From: Nitrososphaerales archaeon
GTDB taxonomy: Archaea; Thermoproteota; Nitrososphaeria; Conexivisphaerales; UBA164
Direction: 5' to 3'
Assembly (NCBI GenBank): GCA_023256355.1
Contig: JAGDXJ010000038.1
Coordinates: 1-34,857, forward strand
Length of the DNA: 34,857 bases
The notes below the pieces were generated by a model. That model had not been told where the DNA came from and did no database searches. It was given only the letters and a program-made list of their open reading frames with translations. Positions 25,319-33,252 of this stretch are shown piece after piece; position 1 is the stretch's first letter, and each line of letters opens with the position of its first letter. The position numbers were made by a program, and so were the translations under genes.

Positions 25319-26449
25319 TTGAGCGGAAGCCCGTTTAATCTACTTTTTGGTTATACGCCTAACTCCCCAATTCAGTTTATAATTTATATGATTATAATCT
25401 GGGTCCCATATATCATCCTTATTGTTTATGGCCAAAGGTTACAAAGTTATGCTATAATTGCTGATATTAACAGGTATCTTACCAAATTAAAATACGACGC
25501 GGATCAATCAAGGTCAAACCTGATGTCTTACCTCCAAAGAAAAGGGGTATCTGGAGATGGTCAGAAAGTTATTGAAAATATGATTGAAATACAAACTATA
25601 TTCCCTGTTAATTTAGATCCTGTAGGAATAGTTAAAAAAATGGAACACATAATAAGGGTGCAGGATGAAACAATAAAATACAGGATAAAAGAAATAATGA
25701 AAAATGCCAACGAAATAGAGAGGACTGCGGTGTTAAACATGCTCGAAATAGCATCAGCTTTGGATTACGTCTATAAAGTTGTAAGACACTTTTACCTCAT
25801 AGGTAAAAAATTTCCGGACAACATCTACCTTTTAGCTCAGTTACAGATGATACTCCCAAGCATAGTCAAGCAGGCCGACGCTTATCTCTCAGCTATGAAC
25901 GCTCTTGAAAAATCTCTTCCCTTGGGGGATGCTATAGGTCCTATGGTTGTAGCAGAATGGTTAAGAGATAATTCTAAGGTTGATTTGGATGAGGAAACAG
26001 TTTATGGAGAAACAACTATAAACAACAGAAGAGTTGCCATCATAAAAGCAAAAGGGCCAATGGCTAACGTAGGCAATCCTGATAAGGCCCTGCAGCTTCT
26101 TTTAGACGGTCCGTTTAAAGATGCTTCTGCAATAGTAATGATAGATGCAGCGCTAAAGCTGGAAGGAGAGCAGTCAGGGGATGTTGCAGTTGGCATAGGA
26201 GCTGCTATAGGAGGTATTGGAACTGAAAAGTTTAACATCGAAAAAATAGCTGCCGAAAAGAAGATACCTCTATATGCGGTTATAATAAAAGAATCCTTGT
26301 TTGAAGCTATAGCTGTAATGACCAGAGATATAGCTGAAGCTGCAAAAAAGGCAAGAGAAGCTGTTACTGACGTCATCAACAAAAACGTTCCAGAAGGCGG
26401 TTCAGCGATAATAATAGGAGTTGGAAATACTCTAGGTGTTGCTCAATGA
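25319..26449 (+). CDS. DUF1512-family archaeal membrane protein
   Basis: The 376-residue protein has one N-terminal membrane segment (about 18-38, IQFIIYMIIIWVPYIILIVYG) followed by YGQRLQ, a helical region (to about 200) and an alpha/beta domain rich in Gly and Ala (AIGGIGTEKF, IIIGVGNTLG). This matches DUF1512 proteins, which are archaeal and of unknown function. The start appears to be TTG at 25319. An ATG at 25389 would cut the membrane segment, so I prefer the TTG, though no strong ribosome site precedes it. It overlaps the next small zinc-protein gene by four bases. Confidence 0.75.
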   Translation: MSGSPFNLLFGYTPNSPIQFIIYMIIIWVPYIILIVYGQRLQSYAIIADINRYLTKLKYDADQSRSNLMSYLQRKGVSGDGQKVIENMIEIQTIFPVNLDPVGIVKKMEHIIRVQDETIKYRIKEIMKNANEIERTAVLNMLEIASALDYVYKVVRHFYLIGKKFPDNIYLLAQLQMILPSIVKQADAYLSAMNALEKSLPLGDAIGPMVVAEWLRDNSKVDLDEETVYGETTINNRRVAIIKAKGPMANVGNPDKALQLLLDGPFKDASAIVMIDAALKLEGEQSGDVAVGIGAAIGGIGTEKFNIEKIAAEKKIPLYAVIIKESLFEAIAVMTRDIAEAAKKAREAVTDVINKNVPEGGSAIIIGVGNTLGVAQ

Positions 26450-26631
26450 TGAAACAAAAAACGCCTCAGGTGAAGTATTTTAGCGTAGAGGAGTGTCCTA
26501 AATGCGGATACAAGATAAAAAGAGAGTTTAAAGAAGGTGATTATGTATTAAAACAGTCAGGGCTTTGCCCTCGAGATAACACGCCAATGATAATAAGCAT
26601 GATTTATGCCGAAGAGCAGAAAACAAAGTAA
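26446..26631 (+). CDS. Small conserved zinc-ribbon-like archaeal protein
   Basis: The 61-residue protein has CPKCGYK and a later CPRDNTP motif, so three Cys plus Asp/Asn could bind a metal. TPQVKYFSVEECPKCGYKI resembles small archaeal proteins of unknown function. The ATG overlaps the DUF1512 stop (ATGA), so the two are coupled and may work together. Confidence 0.65.
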   Translation: MMKQKTPQVKYFSVEECPKCGYKIKREFKEGDYVLKQSGLCPRDNTPMIISMIYAEEQKTK

Positions 26632-26740
26632 GAAATTCTAACTAACTGTCAAAAATTTTGGTTTGCAGCTTTTTCTAGCTTTAGCAAGAGCATAAAATAT
26701 GATTTGGTAAAATCCAACGGGTAAAGTTCATACAATCCAT

Positions 26741-26759
26741 CTTTAGCTTAAAGCTAAGG
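26741..26759. repeat. Near-perfect palindrome in the intergenic region before npdG
   Basis: TTAGCTT and AAGCTAA are perfect arms around one A (26743-26757), flanked by CT and GG. It lies in the 218-base gap between the small zinc protein and npdG, about 70 bases before the npdG TATA box. It may be an operator or a transcript-end hairpin. The rest of the gap shows no gene. Confidence 0.4.
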
Positions 26760-26818
26760 CGATTCCGCAATAAACATTAACATCATAACCAAGATTGTCA
26801 CCCTCACAAAGTTAAAAG

Positions 26819-26827
26819 TTTATAAAA
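26819..26827 (+). promoter_or_regulatory. TATA box of the npdG operon
   Basis: TTTATAAAA is centred at 26823, 27 bases before the ATG at 26850. Leaderless transcription is likely. Confidence 0.65.
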
Positions 26828-26849
26828 CAAAAAAATCAAACATTTACAA

Positions 26850-27512
26850 ATGAAAATTGCAATTTTAGGCGGAACAGGCGATCTTGGGAAAGGCCTCGCT
26901 CTAAGGCTTGCTAAGATGAACGAAGTAATAATTGGCTCTCGTGAAAAGGAAAAAGCAGAAAAAATAGCTGAGGAATATAAAAAAGAAGCAGAGAAGTATG
27001 ACCTAAATCTTAAGTTTATTGGGCTAACAAATCAGGAGGCAGTTGAAAGTTCAGACAAAATAATTATAAGTGTGCCTCATGAAGTTCTACCTCAGTTTTT
27101 GATTACATTGAAGAATTATGAAGGTAAACTCTTTATATCTCCAATAGTACCCATGACAAAGACGAAATTCGGCTTTTCATATGAACCTTTTAGAATAGGA
27201 GATAAAGAAGTGTCTGCCGCAGAACTCATAAGGTCAACTCTTCAGGGAGCGAGAGTTGTTTCCGCTTTTCATACTGTGCCAGCAATGAAGCTTTCTGACC
27301 TTAACGCTAAGTTAAATTACGATGTGCTTGTAGCAGCTGAAGATCGAGCAACTTTTGCTGATGCTGCTGAAATCATTTCAAGCATTGAAGGACTCAATCC
27401 TCTTTATGCGGGTAAACTCTACGTTTCAAAGTATCTTGAGTCATTAACGCCTCTTCTGTTAAACATAGCTCTGAACAATGGTCTTCATGCTCCGAGCTTA
27501 AAGATAGTTTAA
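26850..27512 (+). CDS. npdG: F420-dependent NADP oxidoreductase
   Basis: The 220-residue protein passes hydride between coenzyme F420 and NADP. The N-terminal Rossmann motif is LGGTGDLGKGLALRLAK (6-22), followed by IIGSREKEKAE, where Ser and Arg usually grip the NADP phosphate. IISVPHEVL, FISPIVPM and VVSAFHTVPAMKL match the family, which lacks a separate F420 domain. The gene is one base from a luciferase-like gene, so the pair probably shares F420. Confidence 0.85.
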   Translation: MKIAILGGTGDLGKGLALRLAKMNEVIIGSREKEKAEKIAEEYKKEAEKYDLNLKFIGLTNQEAVESSDKIIISVPHEVLPQFLITLKNYEGKLFISPIVPMTKTKFGFSYEPFRIGDKEVSAAELIRSTLQGARVVSAFHTVPAMKLSDLNAKLNYDVLVAAEDRATFADAAEIISSIEGLNPLYAGKLYVSKYLESLTPLLLNIALNNGLHAPSLKIV

Positions 27513-27513
27513 A

Positions 27514-28350
27514 ATGAGCATAGGTTTAGCTTTAAGGCCTGAGGTCTTTAAGCCGGTAGAAATTTTAAGAATATCAGAAAACATACTTTCTGAATATTTT
27601 TTTATTCCAGACGTTTCAAAGGATCTCGACCCGATACAGCTCTCTTTTTCTATACTGTTAAAAAACAAAGAAACGATGGCCGGGCCAGGTGTTATCAGGA
27701 TAAACGAGTTGCAGCTTAACGAACTCATAAGACAGATAAAAACAATCAATGAAATAGTAGAAAACAGATTCTTCCTGGGAGTTGGGCTGGGTTCTGTAAG
27801 AGAAGACGTTTCCCAGGCAATTTTTAGTATGAGAGAAAAAATTTTAAAAATTAAGCAAGAAACAAACATCAAAATTATGGTTGCAACTTTAAGGGAAGGT
27901 TTGGCAAAAAGAGTTAGGGATATAAGCGACGGAATTATACTCAACTTTTCAACGTTTGAACATGCAAGAAGGGTTTCGTCAGTTTTTAAAAACGAAAACA
28001 GAAAAGTCATTTCTTATTTTAAAATCTTTATTGCGCAAACGCAAGATGCGGCCATCCATTTGGCAGTCAGTGAGTTGCAAAAATATGCCTCTTTTCCTCA
28101 GTATTATGAGCTATTTAAAAAGGAGGGTGTTATAGAAGATATCACAGCGCTGTATTCAAAGAGAGAAGAAGCGATCAGAAACCTTCAGGCTAAAGGAGTA
28201 ATAGCTATAAATCCTTCGCCCGATTTTATCAAAAACGTTTCAGACGTTTTTTATAAGAATGGTATAGATGTGCTCGCGCTTTATCCTTATTTTTCGCCAG
28301 CATACACTTATGATAAAAGATTTGCTTTTTTAAAAGAAGTATTTTCATGA
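27514..28350 (+). CDS. Luciferase-like (LLM) F420-dependent oxidoreductase
   Basis: The 278-residue TIM-barrel protein is of the bacterial-luciferase/Mer type: FLGVGLGSVREDV is the phosphate-binding strand-loop, with ISDGIILNF and EVISYFK-like VISYFKIF downstream. Members use FMN or F420; F420 is favoured because an F420:NADP oxidoreductase gene ends one base before. It could be a methylene-tetrahydropterin reductase (Mer) or another oxidoreductase. The substrate is unknown, and the protein is shorter than typical Mer (about 320). Confidence 0.7.
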   Translation: MSIGLALRPEVFKPVEILRISENILSEYFFIPDVSKDLDPIQLSFSILLKNKETMAGPGVIRINELQLNELIRQIKTINEIVENRFFLGVGLGSVREDVSQAIFSMREKILKIKQETNIKIMVATLREGLAKRVRDISDGIILNFSTFEHARRVSSVFKNENRKVISYFKIFIAQTQDAAIHLAVSELQKYASFPQYYELFKKEGVIEDITALYSKREEAIRNLQAKGVIAINPSPDFIKNVSDVFYKNGIDVLALYPYFSPAYTYDKRFAFLKEVFS

Positions 28351-28398
28351 AATTTCTAAAAATTAAGTTAATAAAAGGAATATGTTTAAAAACCCTGA

Positions 28399-28965
28399 AT
28401 GTTTAATCATTTTGAACGATATTTGAAATTTCCAATATGTACTTTTGATGCAAAAGTTGGAGTATTATGTCCGAAGTGTGAGGAGAGATTAAGAAACGGA
28501 GAGATAACAGAAGCTGACGTTAAAGTATCTTTTATTCTTGCTAAACTTGCAAATCAGCTTCCGGCTCTTGATAAATTAACGCTTAAGAGAGCCTACAAAG
28601 TAGGCGATGATTATGTTCTTTTATTCAATCAAGGGGAGGCAAAGATTGTTTTAAGCAACAAACAAATAATCACAAAACTGAGGGAAGCGCTGGGCAATGT
28701 TTGGATTACAGAACAGACTTCAGATACAAGACAGTTTTTAGAAAATTTGATGTATCCAATTAGGCTTTTGACAATAAACATAGTGTGGCTGCCCGATGGT
28801 TCAAGGCATATCAAGGCAATAATAGCTGGTCAAGAAACATATAATTTACCCGTTGATTTAAATAAAGTTAAAGAAATAACAAAAATTATAACGGGGGACG
28901 AGATAGTATTTGAGTTTGAAAAAGGAAGGTTCACCAAAAAGAGTTCAGTCGCTAGAGCTAGGTAA
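28399..28965 (+). CDS. NusA-like KH-domain protein with zinc motif
   Basis: This 188-residue protein starts with FPICTFDAKVGVLCPKCEERL, a three-Cys zinc motif. Downstream are a VLSNKQIITKLREALG helix and a KH-like end (LPDGSRHIKAIIAGQ). It matches an archaeal family of predicted RNA-binding, NusA-like proteins that often sits next to aspS, as here. Likely roles are in transcription or RNA binding. The ATG at 28399 is chosen because the zinc motif lies 12 residues in. The 3' end overlaps the AspRS gene. Confidence 0.7.
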   Translation: MFNHFERYLKFPICTFDAKVGVLCPKCEERLRNGEITEADVKVSFILAKLANQLPALDKLTLKRAYKVGDDYVLLFNQGEAKIVLSNKQIITKLREALGNVWITEQTSDTRQFLENLMYPIRLLTINIVWLPDGSRHIKAIIAGQETYNLPVDLNKVKEITKIITGDEIVFEFEKGRFTKKSSVARAR

Positions 28966-30160
28966 AAACGAAGGAAAGTACGTGGAGCTTCACGGATGGG
29001 TACACGATATAAGAATCCTTGGTAAATTAACGTTTTTAATAATTGGCGATCCTTACGGTTATTATCAGGCAGTACTAAAAGGCGAATTAGCACAAAAAGG
29101 TTCTTCAATATCAAGACAGAGCTATGTAGTTTTAAGAGGAAACGTTGTTAAAAGCAGTTCAAAAATAAATCCATATGAGGTTCAGGTTGATTTCTTTGAA
29201 ATCGTAAACGATGCTGATAAGGTTCTTCCTTTAGATCCAGCGTCAAAAGTACAGAGCGAACTGATGACAAGGGTAAACAACAGACCGCTTGACCTCAGAG
29301 ATTCTGAAGAAAGAAAAATATTTTTGATGCGCGCTGATGTTTTACGTATAATAAGGGATTTTTTAGTTCAAAATGGATTTATTGAAGTAGATACGCCAAA
29401 AATAATTGCAACAGCATCAGAAGGGGGAGCAGAACTTTTTAAGGTTGATTATTTTGGAAGGCCGGCATATCTAGCACAGAGCCCGCAGCTTTATAAAGAA
29501 GAGTTAGTTTTAGCTCTTGGTAAAGTTTTTGAAATTGCCCATTATTTTAGAGCAGAAAAATCAAACACTGTAAAACATCTCAATGAGTTCACAAGCGTTG
29601 ATATAGAATCGGCCATGATGGAAAAGTTTGACGTAATGAAAATTCTTGAAGAGCTAATAAAGCACATTCACAGCTTATTAAAAGCTAGTGGTTATCAGGT
29701 CAATGAGCTTAAAGATCATTTTCCGGTATATACATACGAACAGGTATGTAATAGCACGGGGGTAAAATTCGGTGAAGATCTAACAACAGATGTATTGAAC
29801 GAATTTGGTAAAGATAAAGAATTTTACTTTATAATAGATTGGCCCCTTTCATTAAAGCCATTTTATACAATGCCAAAAGGAGAAAAATTAAGCGAATCAT
29901 TTGATTTAATGTATAAGGGTCTTGAATTAGCCTCTGGTGGACAAAGAATACATAAATACGATCTTCTGGTCGAGAGATTAAAGGCTAACAACCTAAATCC
30001 AGAAAGTTTTTCAGAGCACCTGAAAGTTTACAGATGGGGAATGCCTGTCCACTCAGGATGGGGATTAGGTTTCGACAGGCTTATGATGGTATTGACTGGC
30101 AGAAGCAACATACGAGAAGTTGTTCTTTATCCTCGTGACTCAAAACATTTAGCTCCTTGA
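28910..30160 (+). CDS. aspS: Aspartyl-tRNA synthetase, archaeal type, likely non-discriminating
   Basis: The class II synthetase has an N-terminal anticodon-binding OB-fold (1-115) and a catalytic core. The flipping loop includes IATASEGGAELF, motif 2 is FRAEKSNTVKHLNEF, and motif 3 is GLGFDRLMMVLTG. In Thermococcus, discriminating AspRS has Trp26 and Lys85. Here the Trp26 position is His32 (HGWVHDI) and the Lys85 position is Ile, which matches non-discriminating enzymes that also charge tRNA-Asn. The start is uncertain: TTG at 28910 or 28916, overlapping the KH gene by about 50 bases. The 3' end overlaps the Lhr gene by 12 bases. Confidence 0.9.
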   Translation: MSLKKEGSPKRVQSLELGKNEGKYVELHGWVHDIRILGKLTFLIIGDPYGYYQAVLKGELAQKGSSISRQSYVVLRGNVVKSSSKINPYEVQVDFFEIVNDADKVLPLDPASKVQSELMTRVNNRPLDLRDSEERKIFLMRADVLRIIRDFLVQNGFIEVDTPKIIATASEGGAELFKVDYFGRPAYLAQSPQLYKEELVLALGKVFEIAHYFRAEKSNTVKHLNEFTSVDIESAMMEKFDVMKILEELIKHIHSLLKASGYQVNELKDHFPVYTYEQVCNSTGVKFGEDLTTDVLNEFGKDKEFYFIIDWPLSLKPFYTMPKGEKLSESFDLMYKGLELASGGQRIHKYDLLVERLKANNLNPESFSEHLKVYRWGMPVHSGWGLGFDRLMMVLTGRSNIREVVLYPRDSKHLAP

Positions 30161-32962
30161 TTTTTTTATCTTTAAAAATGCCAAAGACCTCTTTCTTTCT
30201 GTTTCCATCAGAGAATAATAAAACATTTCATCGTCCTGCATTGCGGCCAGCTCGTCTCTTGTATTTTTAGGTATGTCAAAACAGAGAGTTATAGCTCCGC
30301 GTCTTCCGTATTTTTTTAAAAACTCCATAACTTTTTTTGCATCATCAGAATATTTTTTATTTCTCAAGATATTCTCTCTTACAAAGTCTTCACCTTCATC
30401 TAAAAGTGCTATTTCGGTAGATCCGCACTGTTCACACCTTGGAGGATCACCCAGATAATAAGGCTGGACGGTGTATACAGCACCACACGAAAAACAGTAA
30501 GCTGTTTTTACACATCCAAGGCTTCGCGCCTTTCCTCCTTCAATTATAAGCCTTTTAAGCCTAGAGGGATCTATTACTTCGCCTTGTCTCGCCATTTCCT
30601 CTATTCCTATAAGAGCTATAGGCGAAGGTTCATCGAGCTCACCAAAGTTAATCAGCGCTTTTTTCCCGGTTAATAAATCGTTAATCAACTCATGTACAGC
30701 TTTCCAGTCAAGATCCTGTTCAAGCATAGTTCTCATGGCTTCCTCATATACAGGCGTCCCTTTGAGAGTTTCCGCTAAAACTTTAGCTTCAGAAAGCGTT
30801 ATCATTTTTTCATGTTCAATAATGCCCATTTTTCTTGCCGCTTGAATTAACCTTCTTCTGAAAATTCCTGTGTTTTCACAAGACCTTTTAGCTAAATCCT
30901 CTAAGTCATAATTAGCTAGGTTTTTGAAAATTTTTTCAAGAATTCCCGAATCTAAGCCAGAAATTTCAAGTATTATTCTGTAAGGATCGTTCTTTACTTT
31001 AACGGGCCTTGTAGTTTCTTCACTTATAAGATGAGCAAGCATTCTTGCGAGGGTTCTGTTTCCAAGAAGCCCTATGTGTGTATGGATTATCAGGTATGGG
31101 TTATGCGATTCTAAAGTTATTATATGGTCAGAAGGAACCTCTAAACCTCTTTTAACCTGCAGAGCTATTTCTATAAGAATGTTTTCAGCAGATTCGTCAT
31201 CTAGCGGGAAGTATTCTTTAAGAAATTCTTTTGCTTTTTCTATATCTCCTTTCTTTATGAAATCAGCAAGCATTCCCCTTATTTTTCCTACTTCCTGAGC
31301 CACTTCTTTTATTACTGGTATTTCTTCACCTATCCAGCTAGGTATAGCTCCTAAAGGATCTTTAGCCGCTTTGGCATATACTCTGTTTTTAACGACGTTG
31401 GTTATAACCCAAGCATTACCGGCAAGAATGAATTTTGTCCCTATTTCACCATATTCAGAAATGAAACTTTCATCAAGCTGGCCGATGGGTTCGTCATTAT
31501 CCTCGTTAATAACTATATAGTTAACTTCCTCCGGAATCATGCTCAAGTTTGAAAAATAATATTCGTAAAGTGGTCCAGCTCTTGATGGCTTCATTGCAGC
31601 TCCTTCTTTGTACCTTAGCAACGGCGGTTTTCTATCATTCATAAAACTAATTATTTTATTGAGTTCGTTTAATGAGAGATCTTTATATGGGTATGTTTTT
31701 TTAAAGATATCTAAAAGTTCATCAGCTTTGAGAACCAGATTTTCCATCATCAATCCCGCTATCTGTTGCATCATCACATCAGCAGGCTTTTCAGGTATTA
31801 TTATTGGCTCAACCTTTCCTTCCATGCCCATTTTTGCCAAAACTGAAGCTTCGAGAGCATCGTCTGCGTCCTGAACTATTATGACTCCTTTGCTAACCTT
31901 TTTTAAGCTGTGACCGCTTCTTCCAGTTCTTTGAATGAGCTTTGAAGCCTGTCTGGGAGAATTATACTGAACTATAAGGTCTAAGTCTCCTATGTCTATT
32001 CCAAGTTCTAAGCTTGAAGTGCATATAACGCCTGAAATTTTGCCGTACTTAATCCCAGTTTCAGCATTGCTGCGTGTTTCTGCTGAAAGGCTTCCGTGAT
32101 GAATCGCTATGGGATAGGTTGGATCAATAATCCTGATCTTGCTTGCAAGGGACTCAGCTTCGCTTCTTGTATTTGTAAAAATAAGTGCTTTTTTACCTTT
32201 GACTTCCTTTAATAATTCTTCAAGCCTTACTGTTAAATCTGGAAGTAATGGCCCTTCAGTTTTGTCTTTAGCTTTATGATATACTATTTTAAACGAAAAA
32301 AGTTTTTTTGGAAAAGCAGAAATTACCCGAATATCTTTTCCTGATTCGACTAAAAATTTTGCAACCTCGTTTGCGTTTCCAACAGTTGCGGATAGACCTA
32401 CTATCTGTAAATCATTTTTTGTAAGTCTTTTTAGTCTCTGCAAACTAACTGCGAGCTGCGTGCCCCTTTTATCATTTGCCAGTTCATGCACTTCATCAAC
32501 TACCACGTGCCTCACGTTCTTTAGAAGTTCTCTGAGCTTCTTGGCGACAAGAATTATCTGCAATGTTTCAGGAGTTGTTATAAGCAAATTTGGCGGCGCT
32601 AGAACCTGCTGTCTTCTCTCTTCTTTGCTCGTATCGCCATGCCTTACAGCCATTCTAAAATCAAGCCTTTGGGCCCACCAGCTCAACCTATCTAACAGAT
32701 CTCTGTTCAAAGCTCTAAGTGGTGTTATGTAGAGCATGGTAAGTCCATTTTTTCCATTTTTAAGCATAAGGTCAAACAATGGAAGCATTGCAGCCTCAGT
32801 TTTTCCAGACCCGGTAGGGGAAATTAGCAAAGCATTTTCCCCATTAAGTATAGCGGGTATGGCAAGTTTCTGAATTTCAGAGGGTTCTTCTAACCCTCTC
32901 TCTTTTAATAAAGCTTTTATTGGTTCACTTAAAGCTTCAAATCCACCTTTATTTTCATACAT
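30149..32962 (-). CDS. lhr: Lhr-type superfamily 2 helicase
   Basis: The 937-residue ATP-dependent helicase is of the Lhr (large helicase-related) family, involved in DNA or RNA repair and processing. Motifs are Walker A SPTGSGKTE (48-56), DEVH (156-159), SAT (191-193) and QRTGRSGHSLKK in the second RecA domain. The long DUF-rich region of Lhr core proteins follows. Near residues 838-868 are cysteines in CVKTAYCFSCGAVY and CEQCGS, a zinc finger at the C-terminal part. I cannot tell the aLhr1 and aLhr2 groups apart. It is convergent with aspS. Confidence 0.9.
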   Translation of the reverse strand: MYENKGGFEALSEPIKALLKERGLEEPSEIQKLAIPAILNGENALLISPTGSGKTEAAMLPLFDLMLKNGKNGLTMLYITPLRALNRDLLDRLSWWAQRLDFRMAVRHGDTSKEERRQQVLAPPNLLITTPETLQIILVAKKLRELLKNVRHVVVDEVHELANDKRGTQLAVSLQRLKRLTKNDLQIVGLSATVGNANEVAKFLVESGKDIRVISAFPKKLFSFKIVYHKAKDKTEGPLLPDLTVRLEELLKEVKGKKALIFTNTRSEAESLASKIRIIDPTYPIAIHHGSLSAETRSNAETGIKYGKISGVICTSSLELGIDIGDLDLIVQYNSPRQASKLIQRTGRSGHSLKKVSKGVIIVQDADDALEASVLAKMGMEGKVEPIIIPEKPADVMMQQIAGLMMENLVLKADELLDIFKKTYPYKDLSLNELNKIISFMNDRKPPLLRYKEGAAMKPSRAGPLYEYYFSNLSMIPEEVNYIVINEDNDEPIGQLDESFISEYGEIGTKFILAGNAWVITNVVKNRVYAKAAKDPLGAIPSWIGEEIPVIKEVAQEVGKIRGMLADFIKKGDIEKAKEFLKEYFPLDDESAENILIEIALQVKRGLEVPSDHIITLESHNPYLIIHTHIGLLGNRTLARMLAHLISEETTRPVKVKNDPYRIILEISGLDSGILEKIFKNLANYDLEDLAKRSCENTGIFRRRLIQAARKMGIIEHEKMITLSEAKVLAETLKGTPVYEEAMRTMLEQDLDWKAVHELINDLLTGKKALINFGELDEPSPIALIGIEEMARQGEVIDPSRLKRLIIEGGKARSLGCVKTAYCFSCGAVYTVQPYYLGDPPRCEQCGSTEIALLDEGEDFVRENILRNKKYSDDAKKVMEFLKKYGRRGAITLCFDIPKNTRDELAAMQDDEMFYYSLMETERKRSLAFLKIKKSRS

Positions 32963-32987
32963 TTACAAACTCATAAAACGACCCATA

Positions 32988-32996
32988 ATATATAAA
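32988..32996 (-). promoter_or_regulatory. TATA box of the Lhr helicase gene
   Basis: The minus strand reads TTTATATAT, centred 30 bases before the ATG, giving a leader of a few bases. Confidence 0.45.
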
Positions 32997-33012
32997 TAAT
33001 TTATTAAAATTG

Positions 33013-33060
33013 TTGTTAACTAGCGCTGGGTTTTATATTGATATTAAGCTTAGTTAACAA
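33013..33060. repeat. Inverted repeat TTGTTAACTA / TAGTTAACAA upstream of glnA and lhr
   Basis: Two perfect 10-base arms (33013-33022 and 33051-33060) are separated by 28 bases within the 290-base gap between lhr and glutamine synthetase. They could be a two-site operator for either gene. The archaeal NrpR site (GGAA-N6-TTCC) is not present. The remaining gap is AT-rich promoter DNA with no gene. Confidence 0.45.
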
Positions 33061-33218
33061 ACCTGGCTCAATCAATCTATAATAAAAAATTAGCAAAGTA
33101 GTGTTTTTACCATAAGAAAGTATACCGTAAACAACGTTTATTAACTTTGGTCATACTTTAAACTGATTTTTAATTTTATCATTAATATAATTTAACTGTT
33201 CATTTTTTAACCGTAAGC

Positions 33219-33227
33219 TTTATAAAA
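33219..33227 (+). promoter_or_regulatory. TATA box of the glutamine synthetase gene
   Basis: TTTATAAAA is centred at 33223, 30 bases before the ATG at 33253, so the transcript likely has a leader of only a few bases. Confidence 0.6.
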
Positions 33228-33252
33228 CATTCAAATTTAAATACAATGCATA

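Noticed and set aside
26741-26759. Second IS200/IS605 right end, read on the minus strand
   Set aside because: The stem-loop has a similar size and loop, but the flanking GGGAA and GAGGATGTC parts do not match well enough.
27498-28010. Long open frame on the minus strand (170 codons) over the luciferase-like gene
   Set aside because: Its translation is a Ser/Leu/Ile-rich run without motifs, and it is fully antisense to a gene with clear family motifs and operon position.
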